DNA of 64,000 nt, taken from positions 62,001 through 126,000 of the forward strand of contig CALSFV010000292.1 of the NCBI GenBank assembly GCA_943737045.1, in the 5' to 3' direction. Below the pieces are notes generated by a model. The model saw only the letters and a program-made list of their open reading frames with translations. It ran no database searches and had not been told where the DNA came from. Within the stretch, counting starts at the first letter, position 1. Each line of letters starts with the position of its first letter. A program made the translations under genes and the position numbers. This document shows, in pieces, positions 1 through 10,465 of the stretch. The stretch is from Parapristionchus giblindavisi (lineage: Eukaryota > Nematoda > Chromadorea > Rhabditida > Diplogasteridae).

Positions 1-81
1 TATTTTAATAATATTATAATATTATTTTAATATTATTTATATGATAAATATTATTTCCACTAATCAATATATCTATTTAAG

Positions 82-3000
82 ATAGTAATTTTCGTTATAT
101 ATTTGATATGGATTTCGATATTAATCGTGTTTTTGACGATATGTCCGTATACATATTCGGTAAGTATCAAAATTATCTTTTGATGTAGCTGCCGAAATAC
201 CATAATGCACATTATTAACTAACTTATTTATTTAAAAATTTTACATTCACAGTGCTTGCATACTTATTCTCGTACATCTATTAATAATATTAATTTAATT
301 CAATCTACAATGGTATTTCCGCAACAGAAAACGAAAATTGAGCGGAAAACGATGGGATCAGACTGTCCTATTGTTCGGGGTTCCGATAACGATTATTCAA
401 TATTTCATTAATTTCCAATCTTAAAGACCTCAGAACGAGGATGGGACTACAATTATGACCTGCCATTATCGAAATTTGCCACACTGCTCGATGAAAACCT
501 GGTCATGGTTGCTGTTGGTTAGTTTATTTGTAAAACTGTGGAACTTGTTCGTAATCAGCATGGTCATGAGAACGCTGATACCTTTCTTTTATAAATTATA
601 AATAAAATAAAAATTTAAAAAAATTGCATTTTATAGCTGTCTGTATCTTCTGCTATGGATTGATATTCATCGCCCTGAAGCGAAGGGTAATATACCTTTA
701 AATTAAATAAATTAACAATATTATTCTCGGCACTATGTTGTCTCGTTTGCAAATAGATAGTGTGAGAAATATTTAATAAGTAGAGGAGAGCTGCATTAAA
801 GGGAACGTTACCTCTCTCAATGGTCACTTCATTGCGAACACTATTTCTCTGTACTCTAACAACGATAGAGCGTTGAGTGTTGAAGAGACCGTTAAGAGAG
901 GTTACGCTCCATTTAAAGGAGTTTGTAATATTTTGTATTCAGATGGGAAGTCATCTCTCGAATCGTGAATTTATTCTCACACTGCAAGTTAGTTTCCTTA
1001 GTCATAGATCAATGTTTAGCATTGCCCCTCAACCTAAACGGTAATCATTGAACCTCTTTTTGACTTTCGATCTCGTTTATTTTGTATATTATTTTCAAAT
1101 ACTGATGAGAATATCCATATCCAGTAAATCTTAATTTGAAATCTTAATTTTTCTAAAAATTTTGCACAACGACAGGTCTTCTTGATAGTGGTATACATGG
1201 TGGTCGCTTGGGTATACTGGAACATCATCTATTGCGCTGTCGAATGGAATAATTACGTTGAGGTAATTATTCTTATTCTTATTCCTATTCAAATGAAATG
1301 GAAGAAATAGTTACACACCACTGTCGTCTTTTGCCAAATTTATTTTGCAAAATTTCCAAATTCAAAAAATTTATTCGATTGTGACTACTTGCGTTTGCAT
1401 TATGGCGAATAAATTATTGTAACGCATTTTACAAATTACTAGAGTATAGCATGTTTCGATGGAGCAGTAGAAAATGATCTAGATTACTGTGAGAAACGAC
1501 TAATAATAAGCGAGAAATGTAGTTGCTATGGAAGGAAGAGTGAGTGAGGGCGAGAAGGTTCAGCCCAGAAATCAGCCTTGATGAACAAGAAACATGTTTT
1601 CGTTTAGGCAAAATACGATCTTTCGTTGGCAATAAGGAAAGTAACATAACATAAAGAATGCAAACTATTTTATCTGAACATTTTGCTATTGTCCGTATAA
1701 ATAGTACTTGAGTCCATTTATTCTAGACTATTCTACACTTTTATTTTATACTATTGGTCCGGTGTTCTAGAGTAGAAATGAATTTTTTTAATTTCAATAG
1801 ATATTCCAATTATCAAACTCACAATGAGCATCAAATTGACCCTACCTCACGATCTCTCACATATGTATGATATGAAACATATTTAAAGGCATAGCTCAAG
1901 CTAATTTAACTCTCCGCATTGGCAATACTCTCTCGTAGACAAAGAAAGAGAACTGACTTGCTACTAAAGAGAGAAACGACTATCGATCCCCTACCACTCT
2001 TTCCTCCCTTCCTTCCTCGCTCACTCTGATCTACGTACTATCTCACTTGTGCTCTCTCTCTCTCTCTAAACATAGAAACACATGGTTGCTGTGACTGGCT
2101 ACTCTCGTACCCAATAAACATGTGTATTTTATATGGTCAATAGGGTTGCAGGAACGAGGGCGAATAATTCGTGCCCTCTGTCAATCGCTTCCCTTATCTC
2201 TCGGCAATTCGTTTGAGACGCGCCCTCTCTCCCCTTCCCTTCGAATTCGACACACCTGCCAGACGGAACGAATAGTTCGGGACAGACCGAATTATTCGCA
2301 CTCTCTCACTCTCTCGTATCCTTTCTCGACCCTCCCTCCTCTCCCTCCGCCTCGTCCCCCAATGAGGCACGTTTCAAGAGATGGCAAATTCCTCTCGCCT
2401 CTGAGAGCTTAGCAGTCAACAGCAAAGTTGTAGCTCACATCATCCCCCTTCTGATTCAATTTTGAAAAAGTCGATACGATAACCACGAACAAAATGACAT
2501 CCGTTCTACGAATTCAGGGAGAAATTTGAATTATTCACTGTAGCCATGAATCTTACTCCATTACTCCGTCTTACTACACATTGCTTTATCATTCTTTACA
2601 GAAGTAATTACACAAAAACAAAAACAAGTATATGGGAAGAGAAAGTCACGAAAAAAAGCATATCTACTCTAGTCTAATCTTAACAATAACATTTCAAAAA
2701 AATGAAAAATGTTTCAAAATGTATCGGATGGGAACTCAGCAGCCATTTTATGACAAATTGTTTGCTGATCATGAGTATGTCAGTCCGATATTTTAAAATG
2801 TAATAGATGAGAACTCAGCGGGCATTTAATACCAGATTTTGAGCTGATCACGAGTAGGTCAGTCAGATATTTACGTGATGTTTTTGTTTTAGTGTAATTG
2901 CTTCTGTAAAGAATGATAAAGCAATGTGGAGTAAGACGGAGTAATGGAGTAAGACTCATGACTACAGTGAATAGTTTTCCATCTGAATTAGTAGAACGGA

Positions 3001-4070
3001 TGTCATTTTGTTCGTGGTTATCGTATCGTTTCTTCCAAAAATGAATGAAGTAATGAAGTAATGAAGTGTAGTTAATAATTGGAAAAAAACGGGGAGAAAA
3101 AAACTCATCATGTTTGAATTATCATCCAGCTCGGGAATATCTCTAACTGCCCATGTCTCTTTCCAAATCGCACTTTTACACCTCGCTTCCTTCTCGATTA
3201 TTCCTATCCATACAATTCTACACCTTTTGAATGATCGGTTTCAACTAACTACGATAGTAGGACATATTTCATCTTGACACAGAAGAACGGATGTAATTTT
3301 GTGGGGGGAGAGGAGGGAGGGTCGAGAAAGGATACGAGAGAGTGAGAGAGTACGAATAATTCGGTCTGTCCCGAATTATTCGTTTCGTCTGGCAGGTGTG
3401 TCGAATTCTTTGAAGGGAAAGGGGAGAGAGGGTGAGAGAGTACGAATAATTCGGTCTGTCCCGAACTATTCGTTTCGTCTGGCAGGTGTGTCGAATTCTT
3501 TGAAGGGAAAGGGGAGAGAGGGTGAGAGAGTACGAATAATTCGGTCTGTCCCGAACTATTCGTTTCGTCTGGCAGGTGTGTCGAATTCTTTGAAGGGAAA
3601 GGGGAGAGAGGGTGAGAGAGTACGAATAATTCGGTCTGTCCCGAACTATTCGTTTCGTCTGGCAGGTGTGTCGAATTCTTTGAAGGGAAAGGGGAGAGAG
3701 GGTGAGAGAGTACGAATAATTCGGTCTGTCCCGAACTATTCGTTTCGTCTGGCAGGTGTGTCGAATTCTTTGAAGGGAAAGGGGAGAGAGGGTGAGAGAG
3801 TACGAATAATTCGGTCTGTCCCGAACTATTCGTTTCGTCTGGCAGGTGTGTCGAATTCTTTGAAGGGAAAGGGGAGAGAGGGTGAGAGATGGGAAAGGGG
3901 TGCGAATAATTCGAATTCGAATTCGAACCGGCAACCCTAATGGTCAATATTGACAGCGATGAAGGGTATAATTTCAGCTTTTCGACAACATTTTCTTAAT
4001 CGGCTTCAGCGCAGTCAATCCAGTAGTCTACATTACATTCAATAAGTCAGATTTTACGTATTTCAACTGA
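82..4070 (+). CDS. 7TM chemoreceptor-like GPCR, 3' half (5' end outside window)
   Basis: Six exons can be read: 82-159 (TM4), 427-517 (second extracellular loop and TM5), 637-686 (end of TM5), 943-987 (third intracellular loop), 1176-1262 (TM6) and 3978-4070 (TM7 and stop). All exon lengths up to TM6 equal those of the paralogue at 10466-13469, and the reading phase joins without a break. TM7 carries the NPxxY-type motif NPVVYITFNK, diagnostic of rhodopsin-superfamily receptors. The third loop reads MGSHLSNREFILTLQ, close to MGSHLCRRDFLLTLQ in the paralogue. The family is probably one of the nematode serpentine chemoreceptors, acting in the plasma membrane of sensory neurons; I cannot assign the subfamily. 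The first half lies left of the window. The 2.7-kb last intron holds a fold-back repeat element, and a palindromic MITE sits in the intron before the third loop. No stop or frameshift is seen in the readable exons. Confidence 0.72.
795..919. mobile_element. Palindromic MITE, family M2
   Basis: This is an imperfect palindrome of about 125 bp that begins ATTAAAGGGAACGTTACC and ends with the complement, GGTTACGCTCCATTTAAAG. It has an asymmetric centre (CACTATTTCTCTG...CTCTAACAACGA). At least seven more copies lie in this window. It is inserted in an intron of the receptor gene. Confidence 0.75.
1848..1960. mobile_element. Truncated M1 MITE with flanking duplicated segment
   Basis: The left half of an M1 palindrome starts at 1882 and breaks off near 1950. 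The preceding sequence CTCTCACATATGTATGATAT is also found before the complete M1 copy at 4143, so a segment including the MITE was duplicated within this receptor intron or its surroundings. Confidence 0.6.
1985..2115. repeat. Dispersed repeat, inverted copy near 18.36-18.50 kb
   Basis: Sequence around TCACTTGTGCTCTCTCTC, AAACATAGAAACACATGG and GGCTACTCTCGTACC recurs as its reverse complement at about 18365-18500. The two copies are not identical. Nothing coding is seen. Confidence 0.5.
2143..3940. mobile_element. Fold-back (inverted-repeat) element with unequal arms
   Basis: The left end (GGTCAATAGGGTTGCAGG) matches the reverse complement of the right end near 3920-3945. Inner blocks also pair, for example ACAAAATGACATCCGTTCTA at 2492 with its complement at 2991-3011, and the TTTATCATTCTTTACAGAAG block near 2585 with its complement near 2900. 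Measured from the inner pairs, the right arm is about 570 bp longer than the left. A 90-bp unit present once in the left arm (about 2225-2330) is repeated about six times in the right arm, which accounts for the difference. The element sits in the last intron of the receptor gene. Confidence 0.7.
3335..3900. repeat. 90-bp minisatellite, about 6 copies
   Basis: The unit contains TACGAATAATTCGGTCTGTC and GGCAGGTGTGTCGAATTC and recurs at 90-bp spacing (3351, 3441, 3531, 3621, 3711, 3801), with a shortened final copy. Ninety is a multiple of three and the unit lacks stops in several frames, so long apparent ORFs appear on both strands. They are not genes. Confidence 0.9.
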
Positions 4071-4142
4071 TTGTCCATCCACTTCAAGAATAACAATTGT
4101 CCCTTCTTCACAATCTCTCACATATGTATGATATGAAACATA

Positions 4143-4268
4143 TTTAAAGGTACAGCTCAAGCTAATTTAACTCTCCGCATTTCGAGCAATACTCTCTCGT
4201 AGACAAAGAGAGCGAGAGAGTGTGGCCAGAGCGGAGAGTTTCAAATTAGCTTGGGGTGCCGCTTAAAG
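4143..4268. mobile_element. Palindromic MITE, family M1
   Basis: This copy begins TTTAAAGG and has arms GCTAATTTAACTCTCCGCAT and AGCGGAGAGTTTCAAATTAG around a CTCTCTCGTAGACAAAG core. Many copies occur in this window. It lies just downstream of the receptor stop codon. Confidence 0.75.
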
Positions 4269-4509
4269 AGAAATAACTTGACTTGGAAGTCCATCATAAA
4301 CTCCGTTCTGGTCCCTTTTTTCTTTTCGACAAGCAAAGTAAATTTTGAATTTCAAATTGGATTACTATTTTAATAAAATTATTACAGACGTCTTCGATCT
4401 CGTCTTTTCCGATCTTTGACAGATTCCGAACGATGCTCAAGTGACCATCCTACGGCTATTCGATCAAAAATGGCTACCACCACAAGGAGGACGTCACAGG
4501 CGGTTGTCG

Positions 4510-4592
4510 TTATTTGATCTTCGACCTTTGATCTTTGGTTTTTGATCTTTGATCTTTGATCTTTGGTTTTTGATCTTTGGCCTTTGATCTTT
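4510..4592. repeat. TTTGATCT-type short tandem repeat
   Basis: Degenerate tandem copies of TTTGATCTTTGG and TTTGATCTTTGA run for about 80 bp. The surrounding 4270-4880 stretch shows no gene. Confidence 0.7.
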
Positions 4593-4885
4593 GAATTCAG
4601 CGCCGCTCAAGAAGCGCACGCAATAGCATTTCATTCCGGTTTTCTAATTTGTAAATTGTAAAATTCGATTTATGAGGAAAGGTTTCAGCCCATATTGTGT
4701 ACTTTATCACATTGAGCATACGCATTCCGAGGTCCGAGATCTCTTTAACTACGTTAGAAGTCCATTATTGTACTCTGTATATTGGAAAAAAACTTGCTCA
4801 TAATAAATATGTATGATGTTTCATTGTCTTCTTTTAAAAATACTCAAAAAAAATAAAAATAAAATATATTTATCACTGAATACAA

Positions 4886-5127
4886 TTAGTCTTTCTCTCC
4901 AAGCACAACGATGAGCACTGCACCCGCGAGGAATCCGAGGAATACTAACCAGTACATCATGAGGATTACGATTCTGTAGAAAAAGATCGATGAAACAACG
5001 TTATTGTTAAAATACTCATTATTAAAAGGCGTTCTCGCTAAGACGGCAAGCAAAGTGGCACAGTTGGCGAAAATCGTTTCTGTGCGCTCAAACTTCACAG
5101 ATGGAGTACCTTTAAAAATGTGCAATC
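4886..5127 (-). CDS. Small single-pass membrane protein, terminal two exons
   Basis: Exons 5016-5127 and 4974-free 4886-4973 encode a C-terminus ending MYWLVFLGFLAGAVLIVVLG followed by EKD and a stop. There is one clear hydrophobic segment of about 20 residues near the end. The 42-nt intron 4974-5015 has a GTATTT donor and a TTTTTCTACAG acceptor. Because it is 42 nt with no stop, unspliced RNA would also stay open and add 14 residues. The 5' exon starts after a TGTTTAG acceptor and needs an upstream exon ending in phase 1, which I did not find. An ORF at 5632-5800 (starting MENTYEKKRCS) is a possible first exon, but the phases do not join. I do not recognise the family. Confidence 0.4.
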
Positions 5128-5480
5128 CTAAACATGTGTAAAATATTGTTATTATGAACTATTTTGTGGAAGGGCCATGCAAATTTAGGCGTGAAAGTTT
5201 GTCGTTTTATGGCATAAATCAACGTAAAAACAAACTTCTGCAGAAAAGTACGGTAAAATACAAGTGCGCGAATAAGCTTTTATGTGTTAAACTATAAAAT
5301 GAAATAAGGGATCTATGCTATATTCTATTTGAATCAATAGTATTTCTCTTTATGAGAATGGATAGTATGAAGTGGACATTTTGAATTGATTAATAATAAT
5401 CATCTCATCAAATCTCGGCGTATCGTACCATAAACGTCTGTGATAAAAATTATATTATTATAAATAATATATAATTATAA

Positions 5481-5560
<80 letters not shown>

Positions 5561-6378
5561 CAACCACTTCATACTCTACATAGAAGTACCCTATGTGACT
5601 CACACAGAGAAATACAATATGAAATGAAAATTATCGTACTTGGTTGGCTTCCAGCACCCATTGTTCATTCGTCGTTGAAGTTCATCTTGTGATAAACCGA
5701 ATTGAGGCTTGTTGTGAGTGGGTTTCTTTAAAGCAAAGAGTAGAAGGAATGATTTTATGGTTTCTATAGAGCATCTCTTTTTTTCATAAGTATTTTCCAT
5801 TTTGCTCGTTCAAATTGAAAGATCTTGGATTGTTATAGTTAGTGCTGGACATTATAGTAGATGATCTTTTGTTATTATTCATTCAGAGGGTGGATAAACT
5901 CCTTACAGAAGAACAGGGAGCGGCGCGAATCACAAATACACATTGTTATTTGATAGAGAGAAAGCTGTTTTGCCTTATAATATTAATAAAAAATAAATAT
6001 TATTTTAACAACTGACTCTTTCAATAATCTGACTTCCACATTCATCATCAACTAACAGCGTCATTCTGTAATCAAAGAGATGTCGATGTAACAAAAATAT
6101 ATGAATAATAATTAAAAACGATAGAAGAATATGCAAAGGACCACAAAATATACATTGAATGAGAAAAGTGTGATGCGGACAATTGGAGATTATAACTGAT
6201 AACGATTCTGATCAATCAATCGTGTGTTACTATCATTGTAAAGCGCTAAACTAGATAATCGGAGAGCAATTGCGATTAACGTCAGATGTAAAGTAAAATA
6301 TCTTTTAAAATTTTCATTTAAAATGTTGTATTTTAATTTGAACCCGCAAAATAATATTTCTGTAAAATACAAAAATTC
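5128..6378. other. Intergenic stretch with TA microsatellite
   Basis: A (TA)n microsatellite runs at about 5487-5554. A minus-strand ORF at 5632-5800 begins MENTYEKKRCSIETIKSFLL and could be an exon, ending at a GTACGA or GTGAGT donor. A short minus exon-like segment near 6002-6061, after TTACAG, could also be coding. I could not join these into a gene. Confidence 0.4.
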
Positions 6379-6450
6379 GGGCTGAGCCGGGGATTGAACC
6401 CGGGACCTCTCGCACCCTAAGCGAGAATCATACCACTAGACCACTCAGCC
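6379..6450 (-). tRNA. tRNA-Pro (AGG), copy 1 of 13
   Basis: On the minus strand the 72-nt gene starts GGCTGAGTGGTCTAGTGG and folds into a full cloverleaf. The anticodon stem CTCGC/GCGAG encloses the loop TTAGGGT, giving anticodon AGG. Box A (TGGTCTAGTGG) and box B (GGTTCAATCCC) are intact, the acceptor stem GGCTGAG/CTCAGCC is perfect and the discriminator base is C. A T-run follows at the 3' side (AATTTTTG), suitable for RNA polymerase III termination. Confidence 0.95.
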
Positions 6451-6519
6451 ATGTGGCGAGAAGCTCATTACCGCACTAATGAGAAACTTGCTAAGAATGA
6501 TTTTAAAATGCAAAAAATC

Positions 6520-6591
6520 GGGCTGAGCCGGGGATTGAACCCGGGACCTCTCGCACCCTAAGCGAGAATCATACCACTAGACCACTCAGCC
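6520..6591 (-). tRNA. tRNA-Pro (AGG), copy 2
   Basis: Identical 72-nt gene, followed by GATTTTTTG on the minus strand. The spacer on its upstream side is of the ATGTAGTGAG type. Confidence 0.95.
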
Positions 6592-6662
6592 ATGTAGTGA
6601 GAAGCTCACTACCGCGCTAATGAGAAAACTTGCTAAGAATGATTTTAAAATGCAAAAAATTC

Positions 6663-6734
6663 GGGCTGAGCCGGGGATTGAACCCGGGACCTCTCGCACC
6701 CTAAGCGAGAATCATACCACTAGACCACTCAGCC
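6663..6734 (-). tRNA. tRNA-Pro (AGG), copy 3
   Basis: Identical gene, followed by AATTTTTTG. The upstream spacer is of the ATGGAATGAG/CTAATAAG type. Confidence 0.95.
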
Positions 6735-6805
6735 ATGGAATGAGAAGCTCATTACCGCACTAATAAGAAAACTTGCTAAGAATGATTTTAGAATGCTAAA
6801 AATTC

Positions 6806-6877
6806 GGGCTGAGCCGGGGATTGAACCCGGGACCTCTCGCACCCTAAGCGAGAATCATACCACTAGACCACTCAGCC
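6806..6877 (-). tRNA. tRNA-Pro (AGG), copy 4
   Basis: Identical gene. The terminator run AATTTTTAG is slightly shorter. The upstream spacer is of the ATGTAGTGAG type with ACTCGC. Confidence 0.95.
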
Positions 6878-6948
6878 ATGTAGTGAGAAGCTCACTACCG
6901 CGCTAATGAGAAAACTCGCTAAGAATGATTTTAAAATGCAAAAAATTC

Positions 6949-7020
6949 GGGCTGAGCCGGGGATTGAACCCGGGACCTCTCGCACCCTAAGCGAGAATCA
7001 TACCACTAGACCACTCAGCC
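6949..7020 (-). tRNA. tRNA-Pro (AGG), copy 5
   Basis: Identical gene, with the ATGGAATGAG/CTAATAAG spacer upstream, as for copies 3 and 9. Confidence 0.95.
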
Positions 7021-7091
7021 ATGGAATGAGAAGCTCATTACCGCACTAATAAGAAAACTTGCTAAGAATGATTTTAGAATGCTAAAAATTC

Positions 7092-7163
7092 GGGCTGAGC
7101 CGGGGATTGAACCCGGGACCTCTCGCACCCTAAGCGAGAATCATACCACTAGACCACTCAGCC
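7092..7163 (-). tRNA. tRNA-Pro (AGG), copy 6
   Basis: Identical gene. The upstream spacer combines ATGGAATGAG with CTCACTACCGCGC. Confidence 0.95.
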
Positions 7164-7234
7164 ATGGAATGAGAAGCTCACTACCGCGCTAATGAGAAAA
7201 CTTGCTAAGAATGATTTTAAAATGCAAAAAATTC

Positions 7235-7306
7235 GGGCTGAGCCGGGGATTGAACCCGGGACCTCTCGCACCCTAAGCGAGAATCATACCACTAGACCAC
7301 TCAGCC
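7235..7306 (-). tRNA. tRNA-Pro (AGG), copy 7
   Basis: Identical gene. The upstream spacer combines ATGGAATGAG with CTCATTACCGCAC and CTAATGAG. Confidence 0.95.
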
Positions 7307-7376
7307 ATGGAATGAGAAGCTCATTACCGCACTAATGAGAAAACTTGCTAAGAATGATTTTAAAATGCAAAAATTC

Positions 7377-7448
7377 GGGCTGAGCCGGGGATTGAACCCG
7401 GGACCTCTCGCACCCTAAGCGAGAATCATACCACTAGACCACTCAGCC
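7377..7448 (-). tRNA. tRNA-Pro (AGG), copy 8
   Basis: Identical gene. The unit is 1 bp shorter than its neighbours (one A fewer in the terminator run). Its upstream spacer repeats that of copy 4. Confidence 0.95.
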
Positions 7449-7519
7449 ATGTAGTGAGAAGCTCACTACCGCGCTAATGAGAAAACTCGCTAAGAATGAT
7501 TTTAAAATGCAAAAAATTC

Positions 7520-7591
7520 GGGCTGAGCCGGGGATTGAACCCGGGACCTCTCGCACCCTAAGCGAGAATCATACCACTAGACCACTCAGCC
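7520..7591 (-). tRNA. tRNA-Pro (AGG), copy 9
   Basis: Identical gene. Its upstream spacer repeats that of copies 3 and 5. Confidence 0.95.
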
Positions 7592-7662
7592 ATGGAATGA
7601 GAAGCTCATTACCGCACTAATAAGAAAACTTGCTAAGAATGATTTTAGAATGCTAAAAATTC

Positions 7663-7734
7663 GGGCTGAGCCGGGGATTGAACCCGGGACCTCTCGCACC
7701 CTAAGCGAGAATCATACCACTAGACCACTCAGCC
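7663..7734 (-). tRNA. tRNA-Pro (AGG), copy 10
   Basis: Identical gene. The upstream spacer is like that of copies 7 and 12. Confidence 0.95.
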
Positions 7735-7805
7735 ATGGAATGAGAAGCTCATTACCGCACTAATGAGAAAACTTGCTAAGAATGATTTTAAAATGCAAAA
7801 AATTC

Positions 7806-7877
7806 GGGCTGAGCCGGGGATTGAACCCGGGACCTCTCGCACCCTAAGCGAGAATCATACCACTAGACCACTCAGCC
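7806..7877 (-). tRNA. tRNA-Pro (AGG), copy 11
   Basis: Identical gene. The upstream spacer is like that of copy 6. Confidence 0.95.
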
Positions 7878-7948
7878 ATGGAATGAGAAGCTCACTACCG
7901 CGCTAATGAGAAAACTTGCTAAGAATGATTTTAAAATGCAAAAAATTC

Positions 7949-8020
7949 GGGCTGAGCCGGGGATTGAACCCGGGACCTCTCGCACCCTAAGCGAGAATCA
8001 TACCACTAGACCACTCAGCC
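7949..8020 (-). tRNA. tRNA-Pro (AGG), copy 12
   Basis: Identical gene. The upstream spacer is like that of copies 7 and 10. Confidence 0.95.
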
Positions 8021-8090
8021 ATGGAATGAGAAGCTCATTACCGCACTAATGAGAAAACTTGCTAAGAATGATTTTAAAATGCAAAATATT

Positions 8091-8162
8091 GGGCTGAGCC
8101 GGGGATTGAACCCGGGACCTCTCGCACCCTAAGCGAGAATCATACCACTAGACCACTCAGCC
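8091..8162 (-). tRNA. tRNA-Pro (AGG), copy 13
   Basis: Identical gene at the promoter-side end of the array. Its upstream flank is unique sequence, so the repeat unit ends exactly at the tRNA 5' end. Confidence 0.95.
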
Positions 8163-8384
8163 ATATGAATAGCTTGATCAAAGCCAGCTTAGAGATTAAG
8201 GGATATCCATGATCTATAAACTCGTTTTCGCACAGAGAGTGCTCAAATAGGGTGAAGCTATCGTAGGTCGAAAGGGTTATTTTGAGCAACAGTTGAGTAA
8301 TACTTATTATAGCACCATTACTTATTCTTGTACAACTATTAATACTGTGAATTTAATATTATTATTTGCATTTGTATATGTGTA
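8163..8384. other. Short intergenic spacer
   Basis: AT-rich spacer between the tRNA array and the retrotransposon remnant. No gene or repeat is recognised. Confidence 0.4.
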
Positions 8385-9015
8385 TATGTATGTGTATATG
8401 TTAGACCCATTCTTGAATCATCTACTGTTGTATTTAACCCCTCCACAAAGCACCTTACTGATTGTCTTGAAGATGTCCAAAGGAATTATACTAAAAGAAT
8501 ATTCGCCAAATGTCGTTTACCATCCACTTCTTATCACAATAGACTTAATTTCCTTAAACTTCCGACCCTTGAATATAGGCGAGCTATTTACGATATTCAA
8601 TTCATACATAGCACTATACACCAAGTAAACCTGTTTGATTCAACCAATCTATTCACTGTTCATCCTTCTAGATATTGTCGTCTATCGCACCCATTGCGTA
8701 TTGTTCTCCCTTATAAGATTTCTTCTACTCATACCACATGTGCTTCTAGATGTATTGACACTTGGAATAAACTATCCCCTGAATTAGTTCTCTCCCCACA
8801 AATAACCTTCCGTGCAGGGTTATCAAATCTCCCTCCCAATCTCATCATTAAAGTTTCTCTAATTCGTCCCTGAACCCCTTCCTTTGAAAACTGCCACCGA
8901 GCCCAATCCGAAATCGCGTATAAGCGACGGAAATCCATCTCCCCTCTTCCCTGTGTTATTAATGTGATTATGAACATTTATATTTGATGGAATAAATAAA
9001 TAAATAAATAAATTT
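8385..9015 (+). mobile_element. Non-LTR retrotransposon, 3' remnant of reverse transcriptase ORF
   Basis: From about 8400 to a stop at 8871-8873, one frame reads like the C-terminal end of a LINE reverse transcriptase. It has VRPILESSTVVFNP, then DCLEDVQRNYTKRIF and LPTLEYRRAIYDI, which match the usual order YVRPILEY...P, VQRRFTKRI and LPSLEYRR. The 3' tail ends TGATGGAATAAATAAATAAA, a microsatellite-like terminus that recurs near 17.6, 57.8 and, inverted, 11.6 kb. The polymerase catalytic part is absent, so the copy is dead (5'-truncated). Confidence 0.75.
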
Positions 9016-9971
9016 GTATAGTTCAACATTCTCAATACAATTCCATGAGGATAACATTGTTGTGCCAAATCGATGAAAAGATATTCTAATATCTTTTCAT
9101 CTAAAGATCTAAAGATGTAGATAAATAGCAAAGTGTTTATTAGAAGGAAGGGAAACACCGTCAGGCTGGTAGATCCTAACTCTCTATTATATTTTCTATC
9201 TATCTATCTACATATCCATCTTATCTAACAGATATTCCCCATCCCTTATCCGTTCATTTGAAGGAATATGATATTTTTTATTATATTACATATATTCTAT
9301 TGATTAGGTTGAGGGACACGGTCAAATATACTGTTGATGAGAAATGCACATGTGAGGATAGCAAATTAAGCATTCAAAGTGAGTTTATCAATAAGTCAAC
9401 ATAATTTTTCAGAATTATAAATATGGTCTATAATATAATTCTACAGAAAGCACCAAAAACTATGACAAATTGCAAAACTGAAATGAGCAGAGCTGATTTT
9501 TTAAAAAATTTTGACACTGTGAGCACATTTTTAAACAGTGGACGGCTTTCGAAAAAGTAAAAAACAAAATTTTAAAAAGTAGATATGGTAATAACCGGCG
9601 GTAGATTCCTTGCTGAATACTGAATATGATCAGAGATCAAAGATCAAAAAATCAGAAAACGATAACCGGGAGGGACATTCTTCTTGGATCCGGTTGTTGG
9701 GGTCGAATTCGTTCAACCGGAGTCAGATGGTCCTCGGTGATTCTATCAGTCTCGTTCAGAGAAGTGAATAATCTTGATCGGAGACGTCTGAAACACTATT
9801 ATTTAATTTATTTTAATTTATCATCTATCAAAAATGATTCAGTGTGAAATGTTTGCAAGAAATCAATGCCAGAGAAATAATGACAATAAGTGGTAAAGAC
9901 TTCTAATTGTAAATAATATTTTTTTCTTTTGTGTATTTGGTATGTTAGACGGCTTGAATATATCGAATTGT
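9016..9971. other. Intergenic, no gene recognised
   Basis: Short ORFs here have no splice context or recognisable motif. A TCTA microsatellite-like run lies near 9196-9215. Confidence 0.35.
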
Positions 9972-10094
9972 GTTTAAAGGGACACCCCATGCTAATTTGA
10001 AACTCTCCGCTCTGGCCACACTCTCTCGCCTTCCTTGCCTGCGAGAGTATTGTCAATGCGGAGAGTAAAATTAGCTTGGAGTGTGCCTTTAAAC
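9972..10094. mobile_element. Palindromic MITE, family M1
   Basis: A full-length copy starting GTTTAAAGGGACACCCCATG and ending GGAGTGTGCCTTTAAAC. The arms carry GAAACTCTCCGCTCTGGCCA and ATGCGGAGAGTAAAATTAGC. Confidence 0.8.
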
Positions 10095-10249
10095 GAAAGA
10101 ACACTGGTCCCTTCTCGACGCAATACTTCTCGGTCAGGGAGTCAGTGAATAGACAAATACATGTTTTATGATCTGATAAGTTGCGATTCTGTTAAGAGAC
10201 GTGAAGTTTTTTTTCCCGCTAACATAATTTATTTACTTAGATCCAATTA

Positions 10250-10385
10250 TTTTCTATTTAACGCTATAATGTATCAACGTAATCGTTCCACATTTTCCGC
10301 GAAAGCATTTTCACAAATTTCACACTTACTGATATAATTGTTTTAATACGGAACTTTTTGATCATGTCTCACTTGTTGATATGGA
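10250..10385 (-). pseudogene. Decayed receptor exon fragments (TM6 end and TM7 end)
   Basis: The stretch CGCTATAATGTATCAACGTA at about 10261 resembles the 3' end and donor region of the TM6 exon of the adjacent receptor (GTTATAATGTATACTTCAGC near 11004). CATGTCTCACTTGTTGATAT near 10363 resembles the stop region of its TM7 exon. These look like remnants of a tandem duplicate just downstream. They contain stops and no usable splice sites. Confidence 0.4.
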
Positions 10386-10465
10386 TTGCTATGTGAGACC
10401 AGTAAGACAATGAAGGATTACGGTTTAATTACCCAAGTTTGAGGTAAGAGGTCAAGATTCATTTC

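Larger units (their letters stand above)
6379..8162 (-). repeat. Tandem tRNA-Pro array, about 143-bp unit
   Basis: Thirteen 72-nt tRNA genes alternate with spacers of about 70 bp, with a 141-143 bp period. The tRNA part is identical in every copy. Spacers fall into a few variants whose order partly repeats (copies 4-5 match 8-9 and nearly match 2-3), so the array grew by unequal exchange of multi-unit blocks as well as single units. Confidence 0.9.

Noticed and set aside
3249..3947. Long ORFs of 213-232 residues on both strands with perfect 30-residue repeats
   Set aside because: They arise because the 90-bp minisatellite is divisible by three and lacks stops; three overlapping frames are open at once, and there is no splice or start context.
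6379..8162. CRISPR-like array (regular repeats and spacers)
   Set aside because: The repeats are complete tRNA genes with A and B boxes, the spacers are homologous to each other, and the genome is eukaryotic.
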